NCBI GenBank assembly: GCA_018817425.1
Contig: JAHITX010000014.1
Location: forward strand, 107,805 to 171,804
DNA from: Pseudomonadota bacterium
GTDB lineage: Bacteria > Desulfobacterota > Desulfobacteria > Desulfobacterales > RPRI01
Direction: 5' to 3'
DNA: 64,000 nt
Of this stretch, positions 16,267-24,136 are shown in pieces (position 1 is the stretch's first letter; every line of letters starts with the position of its first letter). Below the pieces are notes generated by a model. That model made no database searches. It saw nothing but the letters and a program-made list of their open reading frames with translations, and had not been told where the DNA came from. The position numbers and the translations under genes were made by a program.

Positions 16267-18540
16267 ATGACCTGGCTTCCATCTCGTTTATGGACTCGAT
16301 TGCATTTAACTATCCGATTGATGATCATTGTGGCCTTAAGCATGATGGCTGTGGCAATAGGTGCCTCATATCAAGCCTCCCGGCACATTGTCCAGAAAAC
16401 AAAGACCGAGTTAACAAAGCGATGCAATCAGCAAATGGATATGTTGGAGTCCATCGTTCTTGCCACCTCATTTGCTGAAAAAAAAAGCGGGCGTAATTTC
16501 GGCTTTGAGGAACTGGTAAACATTCTCGGTAAATTCAACTATGGTCCCGATGTAAGTCAGGTCAGTTTTCGCGAAACCTCGGATGTGGCTGCCTTTAACC
16601 AGGATATCACTATTAAGCTTGAAGCCCCTTTGTTCTTCTCCCGCTGGTGCGGACATTATACAATTAAGTTCAATCGACCCATTATTATTCAAGGGGAATA
16701 TTACGGGCTCCTGACCCTCTCCATGTCGCCCAATCGCTTTATTAACGAAGCTTGGGAAAACTACGAGTATCTGTTGCAGGTCATACTCATTTCCCTTTTG
16801 ATAGTTTTGTCCATCATATGGGTTGTTTTGCGTAAATCATTACGCCCGTTGAGAACTTTGGCTAAAGCCAGCAAGTCCCTTGCCAAGGGTAATTTGTCTA
16901 TCCGTGTCCCGGTAATAGGCAGCCCTGAGTTGCGGACTGTTATTGTAACCTTCAACCAGATGGCCTCAAGTTTCCAGTCAACACTAACTGCGCTTCAGGA
17001 GAGTGAGGAAAAATATCGAACCATTCTTCAAACTATGGAAGAAGGTTATTATGAAATTGACCTTGCAGGCAACGTTACCTTTGTCAATGATGCCATGTGC
17101 AGAATTATGGGTAGCCCAAAAGTTGAGTTGATAGGGATTAATTATTGCCAATACATTTCGCCGGAGACAGCTAAAGAAGTGCATGAAGTATTCAACAAGA
17201 TTTACGCCACTGGTGAACCGGTAAGAAGCCATGAGTGGGATATTATAAGACCGGATAACACAAAAATATATATAGAGTCTTCTATAGCCACAGCGAGAAG
17301 TTCAGAAAACCAGGCCACCGGTTTTCGGGGGGTTGTTATAGATATTACGGAGCGCAAACAGGCCGAGGCCGAAAAAGAGACGTTGCAGGCCCAATTTCTG
17401 CAGGCTCAGAAAATTGAATCAATAGGCCAATTGGCTGGAGGCGTAGCACACGACTATAACAACATATCAACTGTCATAATCGGCAATGCTGAAATTGCTC
17501 TGCAAAAGGTGGACGAGAATGATCCTCTGCATGAAGATCTCGTAGAAATTCTCACGGCAGCAAAACGCGCGACGGATATTACCAAACAATTGCTGGCTTT
17601 TGCCCGTAAACAAACCATTGCTCCCAAGGTGCTCGACCTGAATGTTTTTATTCAAAACATGATCAAAATGCTCCGGCTGCTTATCGGGGAAGATATTGAT
17701 CTTGCCTGGTTGCCCGGAGAAAAAGTATGGTCGGTTAAAATTGATCCTTCCCAGATTGATCAAATCATGGCAAATCTCTGTGGTAACGCCCGAGATGCTA
17801 TATCAGATATTGGCAAGGTTACCATCGAAACGCGAAATATCAGCTTTGATGAGGACTACTGTGCTGATCATGCAGGGTTTGTTCCCGGAGAGTATGTTTT
17901 GCTCGCTGTAAGCGATAATGGCTGTGGGATAGCACAGGAAACCCTGGACAAGATTTTTGAACCGTTTTTCACCACCAAGTCCATTGGCTATGGTACAGGA
18001 ATGGGCTTGGCTACCGTTTATGGCATTGTCAAACAGAACAATGGTTTCATCAACGTTTATAGTGAACCGAATAAAGGAACGACCATCAAGGTTTATCTGC
18101 CAAGGCATACAGGCCAGGCTGTCGATACATATAGTGAAAACACCTTAGAAATTCCGTTAAGCCGGGGTGAGACAGTATTGATAGTTGAAGATGATATTTC
18201 TATCCTGAAACTTGGGAAAAGAATACTCGAATATCTGGGTTATGCCGTACTGTCCACTAACAGTCCAAGTGAGGCCATGAAGTTGGCCGAAGAGTACGCC
18301 GGCAAAATTAATCTTCTAATAACGGATGTTGTTATGCCCGAGATGAATGGCCGTGAGTTATCCAAACAACTGCAAAGCCTTTATCCCGATCTCAAAATCC
18401 TTTTCATGTCCGGTTATACAGCTAACGTTATTGCCCACCGTGGCGTGCTGGAAGATGGCGTTAGTTTCATGTTAAAGCCGTTTTCTCACAATGACATGGC
18501 CTTTAAGATCAGAGAAACACTGGATGAAGCAAAGAGCTAA
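16267..18540 (+). CDS. Hybrid sensor histidine kinase (HAMP-PAS-HisKA-HATPase-receiver)
   Basis: A 757-residue membrane kinase. Helix 1 is at residues 16-36, an extracytoplasmic sensor at 37-166, helix 2 at 168-188, HAMP at about 189-242, and PAS at about 247-362 ending DITERKQ. The H box has His395 in GGVAHDYNN. N, G1 and G2 boxes follow (ANLCGNARDA, VSDNGCGI, GYGTGMGLATVYGIVKQ). A C-terminal receiver starts about residue 633 with acidic VEDD and phospho-acceptor TDVVMPEMNG near 690. The start lies three bases after the DUF1329 stop, so the kinase may once have sensed the compound handled by that system. No separate response regulator or output gene is nearby. Confidence 0.92.
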   Translation: MTWLPSRLWTRLHLTIRLMIIVALSMMAVAIGASYQASRHIVQKTKTELTKRCNQQMDMLESIVLATSFAEKKSGRNFGFEELVNILGKFNYGPDVSQVSFRETSDVAAFNQDITIKLEAPLFFSRWCGHYTIKFNRPIIIQGEYYGLLTLSMSPNRFINEAWENYEYLLQVILISLLIVLSIIWVVLRKSLRPLRTLAKASKSLAKGNLSIRVPVIGSPELRTVIVTFNQMASSFQSTLTALQESEEKYRTILQTMEEGYYEIDLAGNVTFVNDAMCRIMGSPKVELIGINYCQYISPETAKEVHEVFNKIYATGEPVRSHEWDIIRPDNTKIYIESSIATARSSENQATGFRGVVIDITERKQAEAEKETLQAQFLQAQKIESIGQLAGGVAHDYNNISTVIIGNAEIALQKVDENDPLHEDLVEILTAAKRATDITKQLLAFARKQTIAPKVLDLNVFIQNMIKMLRLLIGEDIDLAWLPGEKVWSVKIDPSQIDQIMANLCGNARDAISDIGKVTIETRNISFDEDYCADHAGFVPGEYVLLAVSDNGCGIAQETLDKIFEPFFTTKSIGYGTGMGLATVYGIVKQNNGFINVYSEPNKGTTIKVYLPRHTGQAVDTYSENTLEIPLSRGETVLIVEDDISILKLGKRILEYLGYAVLSTNSPSEAMKLAEEYAGKINLLITDVVMPEMNGRELSKQLQSLYPDLKILFMSGYTANVIAHRGVLEDGVSFMLKPFSHNDMAFKIRETLDEAKS

Positions 18541-18607
18541 ATTCATGTTTATTATCCGAAACATGAGCTTGAAGAAAAATAAGGTGCAGGCGAATTCATC
18601 AATTATA

Positions 18608-18719
18608 CTTCTTGTTTTTTCCGAACATGATGTGACTAAAGATCCTCCATTTTCATAAATTGAACACGATAAGTTGCCGCAACACGCTTCTTTATATGGC
18701 CAGAGATATTCGTTCTTAG
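18608..18719 (+). pseudogene. Remnant of the 3' end of cheR
   Basis: This is a truncated duplicate of codons 200-232 and the last four codons of the cheR gene at 12909, with an internal deletion, a frameshift and an in-frame stop (TTTTCATAAATT). It lies directly before the convergent cyclophilin gene, the position an original cheR end would have had. Confidence 0.85.
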
Positions 18720-18790
18720 CTAACAGCGCATGGCAAGTCATGGTGATTTTTTCCTGCTGATGGAGATAATCTTTACATCCTTAACAGGTT
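18608..18790. repeat. Right copy of the direct duplication bordering the DUF1329/kinase island
   Basis: This copy starts at 18608 with a run identical to 13506 onward for the first 36 bases and continues through the end of the intact cyclophilin gene to about 18790. The portion equivalent to 13605-13745 is missing. With the left copy it brackets the 4.8-kb island in direct orientation. Confidence 0.9.
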
Positions 18791-19583
18791 TACTTCCCGA
18801 ACCAACCTTTACTTTTCCGATATTGTCGAGCACATCCATTCCTTTTACTACTTTGCCAAAAACGGTATGTTTACCTGCAAGCCAATCGGTGTCCACCAGA
18901 TTAATAAAAAATTGTGAGCCGTTAGTATTTGGGCCTGAATTTGCCATAGCCAGACAACCACGTACCGGCGCGTGTTTCGATCCTTTTTCTGTATAGACAT
19001 AGCCTATATTTTCATAAGCCCCTTTGATGGTAAGTTTTTCAAGGCGGACTTTAAATTCTTCTTTTCTTTCATCGAATTCCTTTTGCGACCTGATATTCAT
19101 AGCTTTAAAAATCGGTATGGTAAGATTTCGCTCGAAATCCTGCTGGCTGCGAATCATCAGGAAACTGTGAGGCCCTTTACGGTTATCAAATGCGTTTAAG
19201 TTATCCAAACCTAAAGCGGTGGCATCAATTTCATCGGTAAAAGTATAACCTGGGCCGCCTGTTCCGATACCCAAAGGGCAGCCGCCCTGAATCATAAAAT
19301 CCTTTATTACCCTGTGAAAAATAAGTCCATCATAAAAAGGATATTTTACTTTATTACCTGTTTTAATGTCTTTAAATTCAATTGTGCCTTCTGCCAAGCC
19401 GATAAAATTGGCAACCGTTTTTGGAGCTTCATCTTCAAACAATTCCACATCAATGTCTCCCATGCTTGTTTTAATGACATACACAGGATTTTTAATCTGC
19501 TTCTTTCCTTCAGTAAACCCAATACTACTACCGGTAATAACTACACAGAAAATTATAATTATGGTAAAAATTATGTTTTTCAT
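18738..19583 (-). CDS. Cyclophilin-type peptidyl-prolyl cis-trans isomerase, exported
   Basis: A 281-residue folding catalyst with an N-terminal signal segment (residues 1-24). The cyclophilin core is split: [20 protein letters not shown] ... [13 protein letters not shown] (catalytic Arg in FHRV) ... and then, after an insert of some 60-70 charged residues, [19 protein letters not shown] and [13 protein letters not shown]. The insert (about 150-215) is Lys/Glu-rich and probably forms a helical excursion. Location is probably periplasmic. The gene is convergent with the cheR remnant, and its 3' end is present as a second partial copy at 13770-13850. Confidence 0.9.
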   Translation of the reverse strand: MKNIIFTIIIIFCVVITGSSIGFTEGKKQIKNPVYVIKTSMGDIDVELFEDEAPKTVANFIGLAEGTIEFKDIKTGNKVKYPFYDGLIFHRVIKDFMIQGGCPLGIGTGGPGYTFTDEIDATALGLDNLNAFDNRKGPHSFLMIRSQQDFERNLTIPIFKAMNIRSQKEFDERKEEFKVRLEKLTIKGAYENIGYVYTEKGSKHAPVRGCLAMANSGPNTNGSQFFINLVDTDWLAGKHTVFGKVVKGMDVLDNIGKVKVGSGSKPVKDVKIISISRKKSP

Positions 19584-19847
19584 TATAAACTCCTTTTCTT
19601 TATATTTGATATGAAATTGTTATTTTCTTATTATAAGTATCAAAAATTATTTAACAAACATATTTTATATATAAATCAATTCTCCCTGGCATAAGCCCTC
19701 GATTATTCATGTTGAATTAATAAAAAAAAAGTGTTAAAGAAAAATAAAGTATTATTGTTCACTATACAAGCTGTTTTATTTTGGTGGTTTCTGGAATAAA
19801 TAATCCATTATATATTTTTAGTTTTTATACTTTTAAAAGGATTTAAC

Positions 19848-19865
19848 ATGACCAGATACAAATAA
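19848..19865 (+). promoter_or_regulatory. Possible five-codon leader ORF before the thiaminase gene
   Basis: ATG at 19848 with AAAGGA six bases upstream encodes MTRYK and stops at 19865, inside the left arm of a terminator hairpin. Such a mini-ORF could couple translation to termination, but five codons may also arise by chance. The rest of the gap 19584-19959 is AT-rich with no gene. Confidence 0.3.
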
Positions 19866-19905
19866 AGCCCCGTTCTTCATATAATTGAAGTGCGGGGCTT
19901 TTATG
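19864..19905 (+). terminator. Terminator-like hairpin upstream of the thiaminase gene
   Basis: Nine-base arms AAAGCCCCG (19864-19872) and CGGGGCTTT (19893-19901) enclose a second five-base stem (CTTCA/TGAAG), followed by TTTT. No complete gene ends before it on the plus strand, so it either terminates readthrough or acts as a conditional terminator in the leader of the gene at 19960. Confidence 0.75.
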
Positions 19906-19959
19906 CTTTATAGGCAGGCTGTTTGACTTTTGTTATGTCAATAGAACAAGGAGGAGACA

Positions 19960-21294
19960 ATGCGGCGAAAATATTTGCAGTTATGTATTCTTATTGTAAT
20001 TGTTATGTCATGTACTTCTTTAGCTTTGGCATCAAGCCTCAAAGTTGCATTATATCCCTATGTGCCAAGAATTGCCCAATTCAAGAGCGTTATATCTGAA
20101 AATTGGAAGTTATTACATCCTGATGTGGAAATTATCTGGGTCGAGGGATGGGACGGCGGTTATGCTAATGACCCGCAAGATGATTATGATCTTTTTGTTT
20201 TCGATGCTACTTATCTTACTTATTTTATAAATAAGGGACGGCTCTTGGGCATGAATCAGTCTCAGGTTAATAATATTGCCGATTATTTACCGTTTGCCAT
20301 AAATGGTATGCTTAAAGGCAACAAGTATTGGGCTATCCCGCAATTAGGCTGTACCGAATATCTGATATGTAAAAAGGACGACCAGCCTTTGCTTAAGGCT
20401 TCCAATATGTCAGAAGTTGTTGCGGCTTTAGGAAAATGCTCCTACCATGGAGATATTCCACCTGAATCAACCGGACTTATGATGGACTTTTCCGGCGGGA
20501 CCACAAATGCAATCTATTATGTTAAAAGCCTGGAGGAGATAACAGATGAATTCCCGGTGCCTTTGCCGCAAGATCCTGGTCATATTAACATTTATGCCAT
20601 AAACAACCTTCGTACAATCCTTGCAACTGCCAGTTTGCGTAACGCATGGTATTCAGGCGAATCATACCAGCGAGGATTGTGGTACGGTCAGAATCATGGC
20701 CGCGCCTATGTCGGTTTTTCCGAGTCTTTAACTCAAATTCCGCAGGAACAATTGCCAGATATTGCTATGAAGGTTATGCCATGGTCCGATAATCCAGAAG
20801 GCGTAAAAGATCCTCTCTTTTATTGTGATGTAATCGGCGTTAATCCAAATACTTCAAAGCGAAATGTAACGGCCTTGGCTATTGAACTTGCAAATCTCAT
20901 GGCATCCACGCAGGTCATTGTGGATTGCTTTAAGTCAACAGATACAAAAGGTCCACAATATCTTACCCCGGTGCGCAATAGTGCTATGAACCAGCTTGCC
21001 GATATCTATCCTGCTTATGCGATCATCCGTAATGCTGTGAAAGCTTCCGGAGATCCAATCCTGCTCGATTTAGGTAAAGATAGTCGTAACTGGATTGCCA
21101 ATATGAAGAATACTATTAAGCACATGGTTATTGATGATCTGCAATGCTATTGCGACAAACAGGCCGGACCTCCTATGGATAACCAAAAAGCACAGATAGT
21201 ATGTCCGGGTGTATGTGGCGATAACAACTGGAACGGCCAGTGGACTAATAAGGGTAGTTATTCTGTTTGCGGGTGCTTTTGCGGTGTACATTAG
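19960..21294 (+). CDS. Secreted thiaminase I-like enzyme with C-terminal mannan-binding-lectin (MVL)-type Cys-rich motif
   Basis: Thiaminase I splits thiamine at the thiazolium-methylene bond using a nucleophile; it has a periplasmic-binding-protein fold. Here a signal peptide (about 1-24) is followed by family signatures in order: SLKVALYPYVPR (26-37), DYDLFVFDATYL (75-86), the active-site Cys131 in PQLGCTEYL, DFSGGTTNA (176-184), the catalytic-base Glu255 in GRAYVGFSES, and LFYCDVIGVN. The core ends near residue 395. The last 32 residues (413-444) are CPGVCGDNNWNGQW followed by SVCGCFC, which match the CPxxC-GQW-SVCxC pattern of MVL/mannan-binding lectin domains. GGAG lies upstream of the start. 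There are no thiamine biosynthesis or salvage genes nearby. The thiaminase family call is strong; activity and sugar binding are inference. Confidence 0.85.
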   Translation: MRRKYLQLCILIVIVMSCTSLALASSLKVALYPYVPRIAQFKSVISENWKLLHPDVEIIWVEGWDGGYANDPQDDYDLFVFDATYLTYFINKGRLLGMNQSQVNNIADYLPFAINGMLKGNKYWAIPQLGCTEYLICKKDDQPLLKASNMSEVVAALGKCSYHGDIPPESTGLMMDFSGGTTNAIYYVKSLEEITDEFPVPLPQDPGHINIYAINNLRTILATASLRNAWYSGESYQRGLWYGQNHGRAYVGFSESLTQIPQEQLPDIAMKVMPWSDNPEGVKDPLFYCDVIGVNPNTSKRNVTALAIELANLMASTQVIVDCFKSTDTKGPQYLTPVRNSAMNQLADIYPAYAIIRNAVKASGDPILLDLGKDSRNWIANMKNTIKHMVIDDLQCYCDKQAGPPMDNQKAQIVCPGVCGDNNWNGQWTNKGSYSVCGCFCGVH

Positions 21295-22063
21295 CAAATC
21301 AAAATATATAAAAAGTAAAAGCAATTTTTATTTTAAAATCGTTTTTCTGCATTCAGAACTTATAATGGCACACTATTGATGATCTTTTAAACCGGGCCTG
21401 GAGTAAAAAGTGGGTAGCCTATACCAAGCGATCTTTTGCAAGTTTAACGAAATTTTACTATAGAATACAGCTATGTGATTTTACTGCGGCGGGACAATTT
21501 ATAAAACGCTATTCGTTATACTTAAGAATAAAAACGAAAGATAGAATTATGACCCAATCAACGCATCAGATAATTGATAGCCCCGCAATGTGTGAATCTG
21601 ACTTTATCCGGATTTTGTGCTTAAGGACAAAAACAACACATAACAAAACGAGTGAACCAGACGGGATAAACTTGGCGGTTTTTGTTAAAATCTGTGTTTC
21701 ACGATAGGTTATAGGCCCGCTGGTTACTCTCAGGTTCGGCGAGAAATATCCCAATGTCCGATTATCTGAAATTAACTATTGGACTTTATGCCCAGTATTC
21801 CCATCAATTCAAGCGCGCGAGGACCACTGTCTATTCGTTTTTTAAAACTTTGATTGATTTTTCCATTTGGACCAAAAGCTTCACTAAAGAAATAGCTGCA
21901 AAGTATTGCATGGGGTTTCCCCTTAAATTGCTGTCATTTTATCTTGACACATATGGCTTATCTTGCTACGAATTTCATACTATTTTATCTTGAAATGTGC
22001 AATTTTCAGGCATCTGTTTTTGGATAAGATACGGTTAAAGATAAAACAAACAGGGAACAAAAG
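21295..22063. other. Intergenic stretch with no recognisable gene
   Basis: About 770 bases between the thiaminase gene and the alaC leader. Short open frames occur (for example 21754-21993, plus strand) but none has a ribosome site, a recognisable product or a domain. It may contain decayed sequence; I see no repeat or hairpin of note. Confidence 0.5.
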
Positions 22064-22117
22064 ATGAAGACACATCATATATGTGCAGCGGCGGCATTGG
22101 CCTTTGGGGTCCATTGA
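22064..22117 (+). CDS. Alanine-rich leader peptide of an alaC attenuator
   Basis: ATG at 22064 with AGGGA seven bases upstream encodes the 17-residue peptide MKTHHICAAAALAFGVH. Five of the six codons from 22085 to 22102 are Ala (GCA GCG GCG GCA, then TTG, GCC). It stands ahead of a rho-independent terminator and an alanine aminotransferase gene, the arrangement of amino-acid attenuators in which ribosome stalling at codons for the regulated amino acid prevents termination. GGCATT inside the Ala run (22092-22097) can pair with AATGCC (22158-22163), and TCCGG in the following segment can pair with CCGGA of the terminator left arm, giving the alternative folds expected. Confidence 0.75.
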   Translation: MKTHHICAAAALAFGVH

Positions 22118-22193
22118 CGTTCAGCTGCTTTTCTATACAACTATAAAAAGAGACTGAATGCCATGGGCCGAAACTCCGGTCTGTGGTTTATTT

Positions 22194-22223
22194 ACCCGGA
22201 TCGGAAAATGATTCGGGTTTTTT
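22194..22223 (+). terminator. Attenuator terminator before alaC
   Basis: Arms ACCCGGATC (22194-22202) and GATTCGGGT (22210-22218) pair over nine bases with one G-U, close a seven-base loop and lead into a T tract. It lies 77 bases after the leader peptide stop and about 70 bases before the alaC start, so termination here would prevent alaC expression. Confidence 0.88.
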
Positions 22224-22291
22224 GTTATATTCTATCTGCCAACGGCTTTGGTGTAAGTCTTACTTAATAAAACTTGAATGGGGATAAAAGA

Positions 22292-23533
22292 ATGGAAAAT
22301 AAAATTCGTTTTGCCGATCGCATGAACCAGCTACCGCCTTATCTGTTCGGGATGATCAATAAGATAAAGATGGAAAAACGCTGGAGTGGAGATGACGTGA
22401 TTGATCTGGGCATGGGCAACCCCATCGACCCTACCCCGAATCAGGTTACGGAAAAACTATGTGAGGTCGCAATTGATCCGAAGACACATAGATACCCGGT
22501 TGCCGGAGGCATGAAGAACCTGAAAAGGGAGATAGCTCTTTATTATGAACGCCATTACAATGTTTCCTTAAACGGGGTTGATGATGTGATTTGTACCATA
22601 GGCTCAAAAGAGGGGATTTCGCATCTATGCCTTGCTCTGCTTGGTCCGGGGGATACCGTTCTTGTTCCTGCCCCCGCATTTCCGATTCATGTTTATGCTG
22701 CTGTGATCGCAGGCGCAGGTGTTTTACGGATTGCACTTGGTTCGGAGGAGGAATTCTTAAAACAGCTGACAAGCATGTGCAATGCCCTGTATCCCGGCCC
22801 AAAACTGTTGATGTTAAACTATCCCCACAATCCGACAGGGATAGTCACAACGAAGGATTTTTTTAAAGAGATCGTCAAGCTTGCCCAAAAGTATAACTTC
22901 ATGGTGGTAAATGATTTTGCTTATTCGAAGATCACATTCGACGGGTATGTGGCTCCCAGTTTTCTCGAAGTCCCTGGCGCACTGGAGGTCGGAGTGGAGT
23001 TCGGATCTTTTTCCAAATCATACAACATGGCCGGTTGGCGTCTTGGATACTGTGTTGGCAACAAGGAAATGATCGAGGGACTTGCCAAGATCAAGGGTTA
23101 TTATGACTACGGGATCTTTTCGGCGATTCAGGTAGCCGGAATTGTTGCAATGCGCGACTGCGACGATAGTATTATAGAACAGGTAACAGTTTACCAGAAA
23201 CGCCGCGATGTGCTTTGCGATGGGCTAATCCGTATGGGATGGACTGTACAGGTGCCAAAGGCCGGTATGTTTCTCTGGGTTGCTATCCCTGAACCGTATG
23301 CCCGGATGGGTTCTGTTCGGTTTGCGGTGGAAATGATGAACCGGGCAAATGTTGCGGTTGCTCCAGGCGCTGGTTTTGGAGAAGAGGGGGACGGTTACCT
23401 GCGTCTTGCGCTGGTGGAGAACGAAAACAGGATCAAACAGGCATTAAAGCAGATGCGTCGCGCACTAACAGAGCTTGACCATGAAATTGCCGCCGGGACA
23501 TTCGTACTGGAAAATACCGGTACCGGCCTGTAA
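22292..23533 (+). CDS. alaC: Alanine/glutamate-pyruvate aminotransferase (AlaC family)
   Basis: A 413-residue fold-type I aminotransferase that interconverts pyruvate plus glutamate and alanine plus 2-oxoglutarate. It closely follows the AlaC (YfdZ) pattern along its whole length: LPPYLFGMINKIK, IDLGMGNP (37-44), TIGSKEGISHL (102-112), YPHNPTG, and the PLP Lys242 in SFSKSYNMAGWRLG; Arg for the substrate carboxylate is in YLRLALVEN. The start is ATG 22292 with GGGGA upstream; a TTG six codons earlier is unlikely. LL-diaminopimelate aminotransferases are relatives, but the motif spacing favours AlaC. The Ala-codon leader in front supports an alanine role independently. Confidence 0.9.
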   Translation: MENKIRFADRMNQLPPYLFGMINKIKMEKRWSGDDVIDLGMGNPIDPTPNQVTEKLCEVAIDPKTHRYPVAGGMKNLKREIALYYERHYNVSLNGVDDVICTIGSKEGISHLCLALLGPGDTVLVPAPAFPIHVYAAVIAGAGVLRIALGSEEEFLKQLTSMCNALYPGPKLLMLNYPHNPTGIVTTKDFFKEIVKLAQKYNFMVVNDFAYSKITFDGYVAPSFLEVPGALEVGVEFGSFSKSYNMAGWRLGYCVGNKEMIEGLAKIKGYYDYGIFSAIQVAGIVAMRDCDDSIIEQVTVYQKRRDVLCDGLIRMGWTVQVPKAGMFLWVAIPEPYARMGSVRFAVEMMNRANVAVAPGAGFGEEGDGYLRLALVENENRIKQALKQMRRALTELDHEIAAGTFVLENTGTGL

Positions 23534-23597
23534 TCTCCAAAAAATAATTGCCTGTGAATACTGAATTTGTAGTGGGGTATTCGGCATTTCAACTATT

Positions 23598-23728
23598 GAT
23601 GGGCTCATAAAAAGTAGGAAAATACCTGTTTTGTCATGCCGGACCCGATCCGGCATCCAGCAATTTCAAAAGGTTCCGGATACCGGCTTTCGCCGGTATG
23701 ACGGTTTGGGACTTTTTACGAGTCCATC
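23598..23728. mobile_element. 131-base MITE-like palindromic element with target duplication
   Basis: The ends are inverted repeats: GATGGGCTCATAAAAAGT (23598-23615) and the complement of 23711-23728 match at 16 of 18 bases. The element is flanked on both sides by ACTATT (23592-23597 and 23729-23734), a probable target duplication. Inside are two hairpins, TGCCGG/CCGGCA and ATACCGGC/GCCGGTAT. It encodes nothing. A second, inverted and interrupted copy lies at 26544-26734. Confidence 0.85.
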
Positions 23729-23734
23729 ACTATT

Positions 23735-24136
23735 GACACCGGACAATAATCTATCCTTTTTTCCATTTTTTTTCAATCTGTAGGGTATCTGTAGGTAAGG
23801 ATGCTATATATTCATATCATCATAGCCGAGCATTCTCGTAATCCATTCGATATTTCATCCGGAAAAATCGCGGCGCTCAATTTTTTATACAACGACTGAT
23901 GGGCTGTTATTCTCTTTGAGTATATTGGAACATGAGAGGATATATCTTGCGATAAGCTGTTACCCCTCTTGATATGGCTTCGTAATCGGTAGAAGCATTG
24001 CAGATCGTTATTGGGTGAGGATATCAGGTTGCTTTGGGAGAATCTTGCGGTTGGGCTCCATTTGCAAGTAGTTTCTTGCAGGCTTTGACCGAACCGCATT
24101 AATTTATTTCAATCATCTTAATTTTAGGAGGTGCTC
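23735..24136. other. Intergenic stretch before the large unknown gene
   Basis: About 400 bases after the element. A 95-codon minus-strand frame (23812-24099) has no ribosome site or recognisable product. AGGAGG at 24126-24131 is the ribosome site of the next gene. No promoter stands out. Confidence 0.5.

Noticed and set aside
21754..21993. 79-codon plus-strand frame in the gap before alaC
   Set aside because: No ribosome site, no recognisable product, composition unlike neighbouring genes.
22163..22267. 34-codon frame beginning MGRNSGLWF
   Set aside because: It spans the attenuator terminator and has no ribosome site; the Ala-rich ORF at 22064 is the better leader.
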